This document shows positions 8,702 to 16,749 of a DNA stretch of 26,267 nucleotides, in pieces. This stretch comes from JBMNCR01 sp049366695 (GTDB taxonomy: Bacteria > Bacillota > Clostridia > Eubacteriales > Alkalibacteraceae), in the NCBI GenBank assembly GCA_049366695.1, contig JBMNCR010000043.1:1-26267 (forward strand), read 5' to 3'. Every line of letters begins with the position of its first letter. Positions within the stretch are counted from its first letter, which is position 1. The position numbers and the translations under genes were made by a program. The notes below the pieces were generated by a model. That model made no database searches. It was not told where the DNA came from and saw nothing but the letters and a program-made list of their open reading frames with translations.

Positions 8702-9697
8702 TTAAATATTTTTCAATTGATGCTCCTGTGCATATTTTCTACCATATGAAGCCAACTCATCCATCACAATGCTGTTATTCCACTCTCTAAAACATACACC
8801 ATTTGGAATAGACGGAAAAAAACGTCCCGCTGGACAATAAGTGTCAATAGCACGTCTTACTTCCATCCGAATTTCTTCTTCTGTGGTATTCTCCATATCA
8901 ATCTTTGGTCCGTCAATACCACCGACCATGGCAAGTTTTCCTTTGGTGATTCTCTGAATTTCAACGATGTCATTTTGTGCGATAACACCTTGCCAGATAT
9001 CCACGCCGATTTCAACCATATCTTCTACAATCGGCTGACATATGCAGTCTGCATGGTGCATGTAGATCATTCCACACTCATGAATTGTATCTGAAATCTC
9101 CTTTTGAAGTGGTTTAATCATTTCTCTCCATACTTTTGGAGGCAAAAACAAATTTTGCTTGGTACCCCAATCATCGTGATAAAATATAATATCGGGCTGG
9201 CATTCTTCAGAAATTTTCTTTATATATGCTATCTTGTGATCAGTAATTACTCTAAGGAGCGCTTTCATCTCATCTGGATATTCAAGATAATTGATTAATG
9301 CGTTCTCAACACCCATCAGAAAATGGCTGCGCTCAAAAATTCCTCCCGGATAAAAAAAACAAACTAATTTTTCTTCTCTATTCATCGATGCCGCCTGAGC
9401 TCTTACTTCAGAATAGTCTAGATTCTCAATTGAAGGTACAGCAATCTGTTCTTCCCATTTTTCTATGTCTTTGATAATAATATTTTCTGGTGTCAAATGA
9501 GGATGTGGTCCTGGAGCTCCAGGTAAAAAAATTCTTACTGTTCCCCATGAATCTTTGTATTCTTTTCCGTCCTGTGGGATTAAAGCATCCTGTACAAAAA
9601 GTGGATCAATAATGAAATCGACAGCTGCCATTAAATCCCCATAGTAATCTGGTTGTTCACCATTGTATATGGCTAATACATTCTCTTTTAAATTCAT
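8702..9697 (-). CDS. UroD-superfamily methyltransferase-like protein, class B (H-x-D...C)
   Basis: This 331-residue UroD-superfamily protein has YHDDWGTKQNLFLPP in the middle. Instead of H-x-C it has HHADCIC (H214, H215, D217, C218), followed later by TYCPAGR. This fits a metal site built from His, Asp and Cys rather than the MtaA-type H-x-C...C. The start ATG is preceded by AAGGAGGTTTATT. It resembles the 19326 protein more than its neighbours: both have IEMG/VEIG-x-DIWQGV and a GG(I/L) segment. It is transcribed away from the 5304-8213 operon from its own promoter (9732-9762). A likely role is methyl transfer from an unknown substrate to a corrinoid protein. A metal-independent or regulatory role cannot be excluded. 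Confidence 0.82.
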   Translation of the reverse strand: MNLKENVLAIYNGEQPDYYGDLMAAVDFIIDPLFVQDALIPQDGKEYKDSWGTVRIFLPGAPGPHPHLTPENIIIKDIEKWEEQIAVPSIENLDYSEVRAQAASMNREEKLVCFFYPGGIFERSHFLMGVENALINYLEYPDEMKALLRVITDHKIAYIKKISEECQPDIIFYHDDWGTKQNLFLPPKVWREMIKPLQKEISDTIHECGMIYMHHADCICQPIVEDMVEIGVDIWQGVIAQNDIVEIQRITKGKLAMVGGIDGPKIDMENTTEEEIRMEVRRAIDTYCPAGRFFPSIPNGVCFREWNNSIVMDELASYGRKYAQEHQLKNI

Positions 9698-9731
9698 AAT
9701 AAACCTCCTTGTAATTGTTATCTATAAGATT

Positions 9732-9762
9732 ATTATACACTTATATATTATAACTTTGTCAA
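9732..9762 (-). promoter_or_regulatory. Promoter of the class B methyltransferase gene
   Basis: On the minus strand TTGACA (9762-9757) and TATAAT (9737-9732) are both perfect hexamers. The spacer is 19 bases, two longer than ideal, which suggests a weak or activator-dependent promoter. It sits about 35 bases upstream of the start codon. Confidence 0.55.
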
Positions 9763-9959
9763 CAAAATTGCTAATATAACCCTTTTTTCAATATCTCCTC
9801 ACTAAAAAAGTAACTTAACAACAATTCTTAAAATTAGTTTCCTTCTATTAAAGCGTAAAAAAAAAAGAAATCCTTGGCACGATAGCTATAAGACATAAAT
9901 AACTACTTTCATTCAACAGTTTAATGGTTTTTTCTACTTAAAATAGGAGGAAGTTAAAC

Positions 9960-10515
9960 CCCAAGGACACTTCACTTGGAAATTTGAGAAAAAAAATTTC
10001 CAGCAACAGCTTCAAGTGAATTGTAGAACAAAGACTATACAAGATAGAAATTGCTACGTGGTCGTTTTATATTATTATCAATACCGGAAAAAATTTTAAC
10101 TAATCTTTAACTTTCTCAAAAATTATTTATTTTTTTGCTTCTCTTGCACCATGTCTTCTTGACGTCGGCGGCAATACACTATCAAGTTCTGCGCCTTCAG
10201 AAACCATCTAATCCATTAATAATCCATAGTGATTTAGGATGCCAGGTGCGACAAGTTTTGTTTTTAAAGAATACATAGTAGTATTGGTTATATCTCGCCA
10301 TAAAAAGTGTGAGGATATATCCATGTTTCATAAATGATGTATTTCCAAGTAAGTATTCTTTCACTATAGCAAGTTTTTATTTTGCGTTGAATCTATTCTT
10401 AGACATAAATATGCTCCCTCCATGATAGCAGTTTTATTATTTCAACTTTCTACCCTAAGGGGAGCATATCAATAATCAAGGGTTCTCAAGCTTTAGGTTT
10501 ACATGAAGTGTCAAA
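9960..10515 (-). mobile_element. IS3-like insertion sequence remnant
   Basis: A minus-strand frame starts at ATG 10406 behind GGAGGGAG and reads MSKNRFNAK, a stop, then KLAIVKEYLLGNTSF. This resembles the first helix of IS3-type OrfA transposases (MSKxRFTAEQKLAIVKEY). Downstream reading frames are broken and most of the transposase is missing. GACACTTCA near 9969 and TGAAGTGTC near 10503 are inverted to each other and could be remains of the terminal repeats. A hairpin with GGAAATTT/AAATTTCC arms lies inside the left end. The element separates two methyltransferase-like genes. Confidence 0.5.
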
Positions 10516-10527
10516 AACAGAATAGGA

Positions 10528-11904
10528 TTATAAGAAGAAACCCTTGTCAATAATATTAAAATATTTATCATATGCAGCGCGCATAAGTGGTTCTACTCGA
10601 CTATGTGGAGGTGGATATATTTTTTTAAACTCATCAAAACTAAGTATATATTTTGATTTAAATTCTGGATATAAATGAGAATATTTCTGAATAGAATCCT
10701 CCTTTTTAGCAGTGGTTACAAGTTCTCCTGCATTATCATATTTCCCATTTTCTAAAATGTATTCCATTACTGCTACGTAATTTTCTGGATTTATATCGGT
10801 GGGATTTATTGCAAACTTATCAAAGATAAAGATGTAGTTTCCTCCCGGTGCCAAGATATCTATGAGTTCTTTTGCTTTATCTATACATTCTTCTTTTGTT
10901 GCCCTTCCTAATAGTGTTAACGGATAAAATCCACCAAGAACCATTTTTTTACCTAATTTATCTTTGAATTTTTGTGGGTCACCGTATTCCGTCCAAAGTT
11001 GTGTGCCTTGAGGTAACTCTTGAAGATTATCAATAAATCGCGTCCAGTCGCCTTCTAAGAATATCTGCATTGGCTGACCTTGTTCTGCAGCAATATGGCA
11101 TAATTTATTGAAAGTAGGCCAATAGAATTTATCAAAATCTTTTTGATTAAGAAAAGCCGCCATATGAGTCATAATCATATTACAACCTAATGGACTTACT
11201 ATATTTGGCTTACCCATCCAAATTGAATAAGGCATTAAAGCTTCTAATGCTTCTAGTAGTTCTTCGGGATGTCTTTTTATATCCAATGGTACTTTGGAAA
11301 ATCCCCTATAAAAGTCTGTAATAAAATCAAATGGAACAAGCTGCATACCAACAGTCCCAAAAGGTCGAGTAAATAAACCATAGCGTTCAACTATTGTTGC
11401 CTCCGCAATAGCAAATTCTTTAGCTACATCCATATATGATAAAATAGATTTTGCATAATTACGCGTACGACTCACTTCGTTTTGAAATCCTTTATTTAAT
11501 CTAGGTTCTAGAGTCTCTAATAAAAAGTCATATGGATTTTTAATAAATTCATCATACTCATCAGCTTCCATAAAAGAACGTTCTGGATGCTGAATAAAAC
11601 CAGTTTCACTCATTTTCATACTTAATGACTGTTGAAACATCATAGCAATAGGATTTCTTGCAAATCCACCAGATGGCATATCTCCCCTACAAATTTCCAT
11701 ACTTTTTTCATATATTTCCACTAACAAGTCTACGTTATAGCTATACTGTGTAGTCATCAAATCTTTACCAGCATATTGAATAAGATATTCAGTAGTTAGT
11801 CCATCCCATAAAGGAATTCTTTCTGGAATTATACCGGTATACACGTCTGAGAATAATTTTGTACGATACTCTTTCATTTGTTGCGCATTAATAGCTGTTT
11901 CCAT
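10528..11904 (-). CDS. UroD-superfamily protein, class C (F-x-E, no canonical zinc ligands), long form
   Basis: This 458-residue protein is about 100 residues longer than the class A paralogs. The C-terminal half has the fold-typical order: GCNMIMTHMAAFLNQKDF, then MQIFLEGDW, VLGGFYPLTLLGRATKEECI and LAPGGNYIF. At the place where class A has H-x-C it has F-L-E (E284), and the late Cys is replaced by A-P-G-G. The MtaA-type zinc site is therefore absent, although E284 might be a ligand. The N-terminal region and a long tail (from about residue 395) are extra. GAAGAGGTG precedes the start. Proteins with this E-G-D/E motif occur widely near corrinoid genes in anaerobes, but I know of no firm function. 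Methyl transfer is plausible, not shown. Confidence 0.78.
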   Translation of the reverse strand: METAINAQQMKEYRTKLFSDVYTGIIPERIPLWDGLTTEYLIQYAGKDLMTTQYSYNVDLLVEIYEKSMEICRGDMPSGGFARNPIAMMFQQSLSMKMSETGFIQHPERSFMEADEYDEFIKNPYDFLLETLEPRLNKGFQNEVSRTRNYAKSILSYMDVAKEFAIAEATIVERYGLFTRPFGTVGMQLVPFDFITDFYRGFSKVPLDIKRHPEELLEALEALMPYSIWMGKPNIVSPLGCNMIMTHMAAFLNQKDFDKFYWPTFNKLCHIAAEQGQPMQIFLEGDWTRFIDNLQELPQGTQLWTEYGDPQKFKDKLGKKMVLGGFYPLTLLGRATKEECIDKAKELIDILAPGGNYIFIFDKFAINPTDINPENYVAVMEYILENGKYDNAGELVTTAKKEDSIQKYSHLYPEFKSKYILSFDEFKKIYPPPHSRVEPLMRAAYDKYFNIIDKGFFL

Positions 11905-12286
11905 ATTTTCACCTCTTCGTATTTATTTAAGCATTTTTCTAAGTTGTTTTAAATATTTTATTATATACTCACTTTACAATATTTATATTGAAAATAACGT
12001 AATTTTATGTCAAATTAATTTAATGTATACTTAAAAAAATCCAAATAACAATTAATATAAAACAAACCAAATAACTTATTTATTTTTAATATCAAGCTTA
12101 CAAAAAAACTCACCAAATTATGATGAGAATGTTTAATATTTCAATAATTTTTTTTGGATAACAATCTTAAAAACAGTGATGTTATCAAATGTAGAAAGTT
12201 AGAAGTATTGATGTCAAAACACTAATAAACATCATCCTCATTTCAGAAAATGCTCTGACTAATAAAAATATTCGGTTTTATTGGAG

Positions 12287-12310
12287 GATTTCTCAAAAAT
12301 CTGAGAAATC
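12287..12310. terminator. Hairpin, 9-bp perfect stem
   Basis: GATTTCTCA (12287-12295) and TGAGAAATC (12302-12310) with a 6-base loop. No U-tract is present on either side, so its function is uncertain. Confidence 0.35.
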
Positions 12311-12404
12311 ATTAATAACTTAGTCCTCGCTCAAGTAGTTACGGTTTTATCTTATTATCAGCATAATAAATCCAAAGATATTTTTAATTGAAATATTTAA
12401 GAAT

Positions 12405-12434
12405 TTAGGTTGTTGAAAAAAATCAACAACCTAA
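12405..12434. terminator. Hairpin, 12-bp perfect stem with six-A loop
   Basis: TTAGGTTGTTGA (12405-12416) and TCAACAACCTAA (12423-12434) enclose AAAAAA. It lies about 170 bases beyond the stop of the TetR gene read on the minus strand. It is a likely terminator region, though no clean T-run follows. Confidence 0.45.
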
Positions 12435-12605
12435 GATTTCTAAAAATTTGAAATGTAAATCATTTCTAAAATAATATTTCTTTCAAATTCTAAAATTAAT
12501 GATTAAGTTAATTTGATATATTCCTTTGCCCTAGGCATAAATGATAGTTAGATAAGTAATACGCCTCGGTTACTTCTAATAACTGCTTATTCTTTTGAAT
12601 ACTTT

Positions 12606-13262
12606 CTAGAGTTGAACTTTAAAATAATCGCAAATTTTAATATTTAATTTATCAAGAAGCTCCTTCCCATTAGTAATCAGCAAATCAATATCTTTATCAG
12701 AATTCATAAAGACCCTGTACGTTGACTTTATAATGAATTCTTCAAATTTTTCAAAACTAGATTGTATTTGACCTGTGAAATAATTGTAAATCAAACCTCT
12801 AGAAGCATAATTTGAATAAATATAAATTAAACGTAGGGTCTCTTCATCAATTTTGCTTTTGAATTGCCGATTTGATGCTTTGTAAAACAATTCAATACCA
12901 GTCGTAACATCTTCAAAAGAACTGTCCATAAACTCTTTATAAAAGCGAAATGCTTTCGGGTCTTCTTTATATAATTTTAAATTTAACATGATATTAGCTG
13001 TGTGTATGACCATTAAATCATATTGAGGGTATTTCAAATAAGTCTGAATCGCCAATGTATTCTGAATATCAGCAGAATATTTACCAAATACAATTCCAGC
13101 AAGTTTTGCTTTTGAACCAAAATGATAAGAGATTAATGGCTTTGTAATCTCACATATCTTTGCAATTTCTTTAAATGAAGTTTCCTTCAATCCTTTTTCA
13201 TAAAAAAGTTTCTGTGCAGTTGTAATAATAATATCAGTTTTATCTGTTTTATTGCTTCCCAT
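12606..13262 (-). CDS. TetR/AcrR-family regulator, probable repressor of the mini-corrinoid operon
   Basis: This 218-residue protein has an N-terminal TetR helix-turn-helix domain (about residues 8-55, with AQKLFYEKGLKETSFKEIA, ICEITKPLISYHF and GSKAKL) and a helical ligand domain. No strong ribosome binding site precedes ATG 13262 (only GGTATCATTGAT), so translation may be weak. It is divergent from the operon at 13411. A 28-bp perfect palindrome at 13365-13392 sits directly after the operon promoter's -10, and this is its most probable operator. Autoregulation is possible because the intergenic region is only about 150 bases. The inducer is unknown. I expect a small molecule linked to methyl metabolism, but that is inference. 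Confidence 0.9.
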   Translation of the reverse strand: MGSNKTDKTDIIITTAQKLFYEKGLKETSFKEIAKICEITKPLISYHFGSKAKLAGIVFGKYSADIQNTLAIQTYLKYPQYDLMVIHTANIMLNLKLYKEDPKAFRFYKEFMDSSFEDVTTGIELFYKASNRQFKSKIDEETLRLIYIYSNYASRGLIYNYFTGQIQSSFEKFEEFIIKSTYRVFMNSDKDIDLLITNGKELLDKLNIKICDYFKVQL

Positions 13263-13335
13263 ATATCAATGATACCATATTTTATTAATAGAATACATCT
13301 TAATAACTCATCAATAATTTATTTTATAAATATAG

Positions 13336-13364
13336 TTGACTTTTTAATATTTATATTATATCAT
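13336..13364 (+). promoter_or_regulatory. Sigma-A promoter of the mini-corrinoid operon
   Basis: TTGACT (13336-13341), a 17-base spacer and TATCAT (13359-13364) make a near-consensus promoter. The palindrome begins at the next base and covers the expected transcription start. Confidence 0.7.
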
Positions 13365-13392
13365 GCAATCACTTAACGCGTTAAGTGATTGC
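13365..13392. promoter_or_regulatory. 28-bp perfect palindromic operator candidate
   Basis: The half-site GCAATCACTTAACG is followed at once by its exact reverse complement, with no spacer. A perfect 28-bp palindrome beside a -10 and next to a divergent TetR gene is strong positional evidence for a repressor site. As RNA it would form a hairpin with no proper loop, so a DNA-level role is more likely. Confidence 0.75.
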
Positions 13393-13410
13393 GATCAAGG
13401 AGGAATTAAT

Positions 13411-13650
13411 ATGAATTTTGATGAATTGACTCAAGCAGTCGGAAAACCTGAAGAGGAACATGTGTTAGAGATACTTAATTCTTTTATATCAACAAATACA
13501 AGTAAAGAAGAAGCAGGACTTAGAGATAATCTAAAAATCAACGTAGGTGGCAATCCAATTACTAAGGAAGCTTGCGAACATATCGGTTCAGATGCATTTA
13601 CAACTAATGCGTCTGAAAGTATTAAAATTGCACAAGGGTGGGTGAAATAA
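13411..13650 (+). CDS. Mini corrinoid-like protein with the B12-binding core deleted
   Basis: ATG 13411 follows AAGGAGG at good spacing; a longer frame from 13363 runs through the operator and is unlikely to be used. The 80-residue product starts like the N-terminal helical domain of corrinoid proteins (MNFDELTQAVGK, VLEILNSF). At about residue 35 it jumps to the C-terminal end of the B12 domain (LKINVGGNPIT, then EHIGSDAFTTNA and KIAQGWVK). About 120 residues are missing, including D-x-H-x-x-G and S-x-L. It cannot bind cobalamin in the usual way, yet the join is in frame and the gene keeps a strong ribosome binding site. Its stop lies one base before the next start codon, so translation is coupled. 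It may be a decayed gene or a small accessory or decoy protein. Confidence 0.7.
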   Translation: MNFDELTQAVGKPEEEHVLEILNSFISTNTSKEEAGLRDNLKINVGGNPITKEACEHIGSDAFTTNASESIKIAQGWVK

Positions 13651-13651
13651 T

Positions 13652-14806
13652 ATGAGTGAAGAAAATATGTTACAAGAAAGACTACAGTTATTTAAAGATG
13701 CAGCACAACTAAAACCAACAAATAGAATACCTAATGTTTCTAATTTCTATACATGGAAAATACTTGATTCTGATTCAAATTATAAGCTAAGCGAAGCAAT
13801 GAATGACTGGGATACAATGGAAAAAATAGTTTGCGAATTTGCTGATCGGTATCAATTCGATGCATACTTAGATTTAGGAACAAGAAACCCTATTAAAATT
13901 ACTGGAGCATTGGGTACACATTTCCATGAAGTAGATGATGAAAAAGAATCTGTAAATTATTATGATCATATATTAATGAAAGGTGACGAATATGAAGAAT
14001 TAAATAAAAATCCATTAGAATTTTTCTGGACAAAATGCATGCCACGAAAATTCGACAATATTACTGTTGAGCGGATGAAAAATGCTATGTTTGAATTTAT
14101 GTCATATGGTCAATATAATGGAAAAATGATTGAAATGTTTGTTACTAAATATCAAGCACCACAATTATTTAATGCATCTACAGTAATGTTGCATCCCTAT
14201 GAAATGTTATTTAGTAATCTTCGAGGAATTAAAGAAATTTCTTTAGATTTAAGAAAACATAAATCTAAAATGTTAGAGACTCTTGAAATATTATATCAAA
14301 TGAATATTCAACCGTTATTAGACAATCTTTTGGCTTCTGATACTAGTGCATATGCATGTGATACATATACAGCATTTTTGGGGCATAGTATATTAAGCAC
14401 AAAACAATTTGGAGAAATATATTGGCCAAAACTGAAAAAAATCATTGATGTATTAGCAGAAAACGGTAAAACAATGTATATTTTCTGTGAAAGTGAAATG
14501 TTAAGATTCTACGAATATTTTCAAGAAGTACCAAAAGGATGCTTAGTTATACATCTTGAGCAAGATAATATCTTTGAATTTAGAAAAAAACTTCCAAATA
14601 TATGTGTATCTGGTGGAATGACAACTGATTTACTGGGAACTGGCACTCCACAACAATGTGTAGATTTTGCTAAAAAATTAGTGGATGAATTAGGACGTGA
14701 TGGTGGCTATATCTTCAGTCAGAATAAAATGATGTCCTTTAGAAATGATTGTAAGAGGGAAAATCTATTAGCAGTTAATGATTTCATAAGAAATTATAGA
14801 GTATAG
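13652..14806 (+). CDS. UroD-superfamily protein, class C (C-E-S-E motif, no canonical zinc ligands)
   Basis: This 384-residue protein has the fold-typical order: SAYACDTYTAFLGHSILSTK, MYIFCESEMLRFYEYFQEVP, CVSGGMTTDLLGTGTPQQCV and LGRDGGYIF. At the position of class A H-x-C it has F-C-E (C279, E280), and the late Cys is absent (GRDGG). It therefore shares the non-canonical site of the protein at 10528 but is 74 residues shorter. The start codon lies one base after the stop of the mini corrinoid gene, which implies translational coupling, and a 44-residue ORF follows after 10 bases. Control is probably by the divergent TetR protein. It could be a methyltransferase with a different metal site, a methyl-substrate binding protein or an inactive paralog. 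Confidence 0.8.
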   Translation: MSEENMLQERLQLFKDAAQLKPTNRIPNVSNFYTWKILDSDSNYKLSEAMNDWDTMEKIVCEFADRYQFDAYLDLGTRNPIKITGALGTHFHEVDDEKESVNYYDHILMKGDEYEELNKNPLEFFWTKCMPRKFDNITVERMKNAMFEFMSYGQYNGKMIEMFVTKYQAPQLFNASTVMLHPYEMLFSNLRGIKEISLDLRKHKSKMLETLEILYQMNIQPLLDNLLASDTSAYACDTYTAFLGHSILSTKQFGEIYWPKLKKIIDVLAENGKTMYIFCESEMLRFYEYFQEVPKGCLVIHLEQDNIFEFRKKLPNICVSGGMTTDLLGTGTPQQCVDFAKKLVDELGRDGGYIFSQNKMMSFRNDCKRENLLAVNDFIRNYRV

Positions 14807-14816
14807 GAGGATACTT

Positions 14817-14951
14817 ATGAGCCAAGAAATAAATATTAGTACTTTTCCAGAAGGATGGAATGAAGTAATTAAAAACATGGTTTTTTTACCAGATGATAAA
14901 ACTAGGAACGAATTTTTAGCTATGTTTGTTACTGTATTAATTCAAATCTAA
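14817..14951 (+). CDS. Small protein of 44 residues, unknown family
   Basis: ATG 14817 follows TAGGAGGATACTT, an excellent ribosome binding site that partly overlaps the end of the methyltransferase-like gene. The product begins MSQEINISTFPEGWNEVIKN, continues MVFLPDDKTRNEF and ends in a hydrophobic LAMFVTVLIQI. It is slightly acidic, with no signal peptide and no motif I recognise. A hairpin follows five bases after the stop, so this is the last gene of a three-gene unit 13411-14951. The placement, strong translation signal and short spacing suggest a genuine small protein acting with the class C protein. A short ORF occupies the same place after a decayed class C gene (16633-16740). Confidence 0.6.
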   Translation: MSQEINISTFPEGWNEVIKNMVFLPDDKTRNEFLAMFVTVLIQI

Positions 14952-14955
14952 TATC

Positions 14956-14984
14956 TAAAGCCTCCTGTTTATAAGGAGGCTTTA
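14956..14984 (+). terminator. Hairpin terminator/attenuator after the small ORF
   Basis: TAAAGCCTCCT (14956-14966) and AGGAGGCTTTA (14974-14984) form a perfect 11-bp stem with a 7-base loop. The T-run is short (CTTTATT). The transporter start lies only 18 bases later, so read-through would be needed to express it from this operon. Confidence 0.7.
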
Positions 14985-15002
14985 TTAAAGATAAGGAGAT
15001 AA

Positions 15003-16246
15003 ATGTTTATGAAACAAAATAAAGTATTTTATGGATGGTATATCGTGGCTGGATGTTTCTTGATATTATTTGCAGCTTTTGGAATCGCCTATTTAAGTAT
15101 CGGGCTATATGTTAATCCTATATGCGAAGAATATCAATTTCTTAGGGGACAATTTGCCATCACTATGAGCTTAATTGGAATATTTATTGGTGCTGGCAGT
15201 TTTTTTGCTGGAGTGATTTTTAAAAAATTTGGAATCAAACCATCTATGGCTATTGGAGGTACCCTGATTGCATTAGGTCTCCTTGTGATGTCTTTTTCTC
15301 AAAGATTGATTTATTTCTATATTGCAGGGAGTATTATAGGTATTGGAAATGCACTGGCAACAAATTTACCAGTGTGCATTATTATAACAAACTGGTTTAA
15401 GGAAAAAAAAGGTTTTGCACTAGGTATAGCTTTATCAGCATCAGGTTTTGGAGGTATAGCGTTTAGCCCAGTTGTAGCCTATATTATTGATAAATACTCA
15501 TATAAAATATCTCTACTTATATCCTCTCTATATTAGTAGCCCTGATTATTTTACCAATAATTATTTTTGTAATTAAAGAAAAACCACAAGATTTAGGATT
15601 AAAAGCCTACGGTGATAACAGTGGTAAAGGAAAAAATGAAATACATCATAGTATTGGATTGACACTACAGGAAGCTTTTAAAACACCTAGCTTCTATTTC
15701 GTTCTAATATCTACTTTAGGGTTAGTTATTTGCTTAGCTTCAAGTATCTTTTATATCCCATCATTCCTTACAGATACAGGAATTGATCCAATCATTGTAG
15801 GTACTATTTTAAGTGTATTATATACTTTAAATGCCCTTGGCAAGCTATTTATGGGTAAAATAAACGATATTCTTGGAATTAAAACATGTATATTTTATGG
15901 TGGAATTTTATTTGTCATATCTATGGGCATTACCTTTTATATTACATCACCATTTGTTGCCTTTATATTTGCAATTATTTATGGATTATCAAACCCAGTA
16001 GCATCCTTTCCTATTACAATTCTTACATCGGAGATTTTTGGAGAAAAATATTATTCAAACATCCTACCTATTATGCAAGCTACTGCATCTATAGGTTCAG
16101 CTTTAGCTACTCCAATAATTGGAACTGTCTATGACAAATTTGGAAGCTACAATTTAATATTTATAATCTTTATTTTTTTAGCCATTGTCTCATTGGTTAT
16201 AACTCAATTGGCTTATAAATTTAGACCAAATTTCAAAAATATTTAG
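15003..16246 (+). pseudogene. Frameshifted OFA-type MFS transporter
   Basis: Two adjacent frames together encode one transporter of about 414 residues. The first (15003-15536) starts MFMKQNKVFYGWYIVAGCF behind AAGGAGAT and covers about six membrane segments, ending at TAG after LLISSLY. The second is open from 15506, reads through ILVALIILPIIIFVIKEKPQ, DLGLKAYGD and TLQEAFKTPSFYFVL, and runs to 16246 with the last six segments. The shift equals the loss of one base between 15506 and 15536. KEKPQDLGLKAYG and the GW(Y)-type start are typical of the oxalate/formate or monocarboxylate (OFA) branch of MFS. It would have carried an organic acid, perhaps a methoxylated one. It may be a true mutation or a sequence error; otherwise the two halves look well conserved. 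Confidence 0.75.
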
Positions 16247-16632
16247 ATTTCCTAATATAAAAAATCTATAAAAAAAAGTAAATATCTAATATATTTTAAC
16301 AATCAACATATTATCTACTGAAGTATCAATAAAGTGAAGATTATGTTTATTCAAGAACGGTGTCTTATTTTTTCTAATTATTAGAATAAAAAATTCACCG
16401 TCCTTTAAAAAGAAGTAAAGTCTGTTATAAGTAATGCATTCTTGTCTATGATAGATAAATTGAAGAATTATTTTTATTAGTCTTATATTCATAAATACCT
16501 ATCATTATTGTGATATCTGCCTATTTCTTTTATTATTATATTAAAACTTCGATACTCTTATTTGTATTCAATTGTTTTTCCAACTATTTGTATAGATTAC
16601 TACTTGAATAATTTCAAATTATTATCGTAACA
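16247..16632. other. Intergenic region, one doubtful ORF
   Basis: A 68-codon minus-strand frame (16492 to 16286) reads MNIRLIKIILQF at its start and FLKDGEFFILIIRKNKTPFL in the middle. It has only a weak AGG upstream and no family I recognise. It may be a degraded gene end. Nothing else is supported here. Confidence 0.4.
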
Positions 16633-16740
16633 TCAACTGAAAATAATTGCTAATGAAATTCCATCAACCATTTCAGTTAGGAGATCAGGATATTTTTCTT
16701 TTACATACTCATTTATATCAGCAATATTATAATCTTTCAT
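16633..16740 (-). CDS. Small ORF of 35 residues after a decayed class C gene
   Basis: ATG 16740 follows TAGGAGATAAAT, a good ribosome binding site, nine bases after the stop of the class C methyltransferase remnant. The product reads MKDYNIADINEYVKEKYPDL and then LTEMVDGISLAIIFS. No family is recognised. Its place after a class C gene parallels the 44-residue ORF at 14817, and both end in a short hydrophobic stretch, but I see no clear sequence match between them. It may be a surviving small partner gene or a remnant. Confidence 0.4.
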   Translation of the reverse strand: MKDYNIADINEYVKEKYPDLLTEMVDGISLAIIFS

Positions 16741-16749
16741 ATTTATCTC

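Larger units (their letters stand above)
11905..12605. other. 700-base intergenic region
   Basis: No gene is supported. It contains the promoter area of the gene at 10528-11904 (transcribed leftward) and the 3' side of the TetR gene at 12606-13262. Two strong hairpins, at 12287-12310 and 12405-12434, are listed separately. Short open stretches on both strands have no convincing start or family match. Confidence 0.6.

Noticed and set aside
13363..13410. Longer start for the mini-corrinoid gene at ATG 13363
   Set aside because: It would begin inside the -10 and read through the palindrome, with no ribosome binding site; ATG 13411 has AAGGAGG.
16286..16492. Minus-strand ORF of 68 codons
   Set aside because: Weak translation start and no recognised family; mentioned only as a doubtful frame in the intergenic entry.
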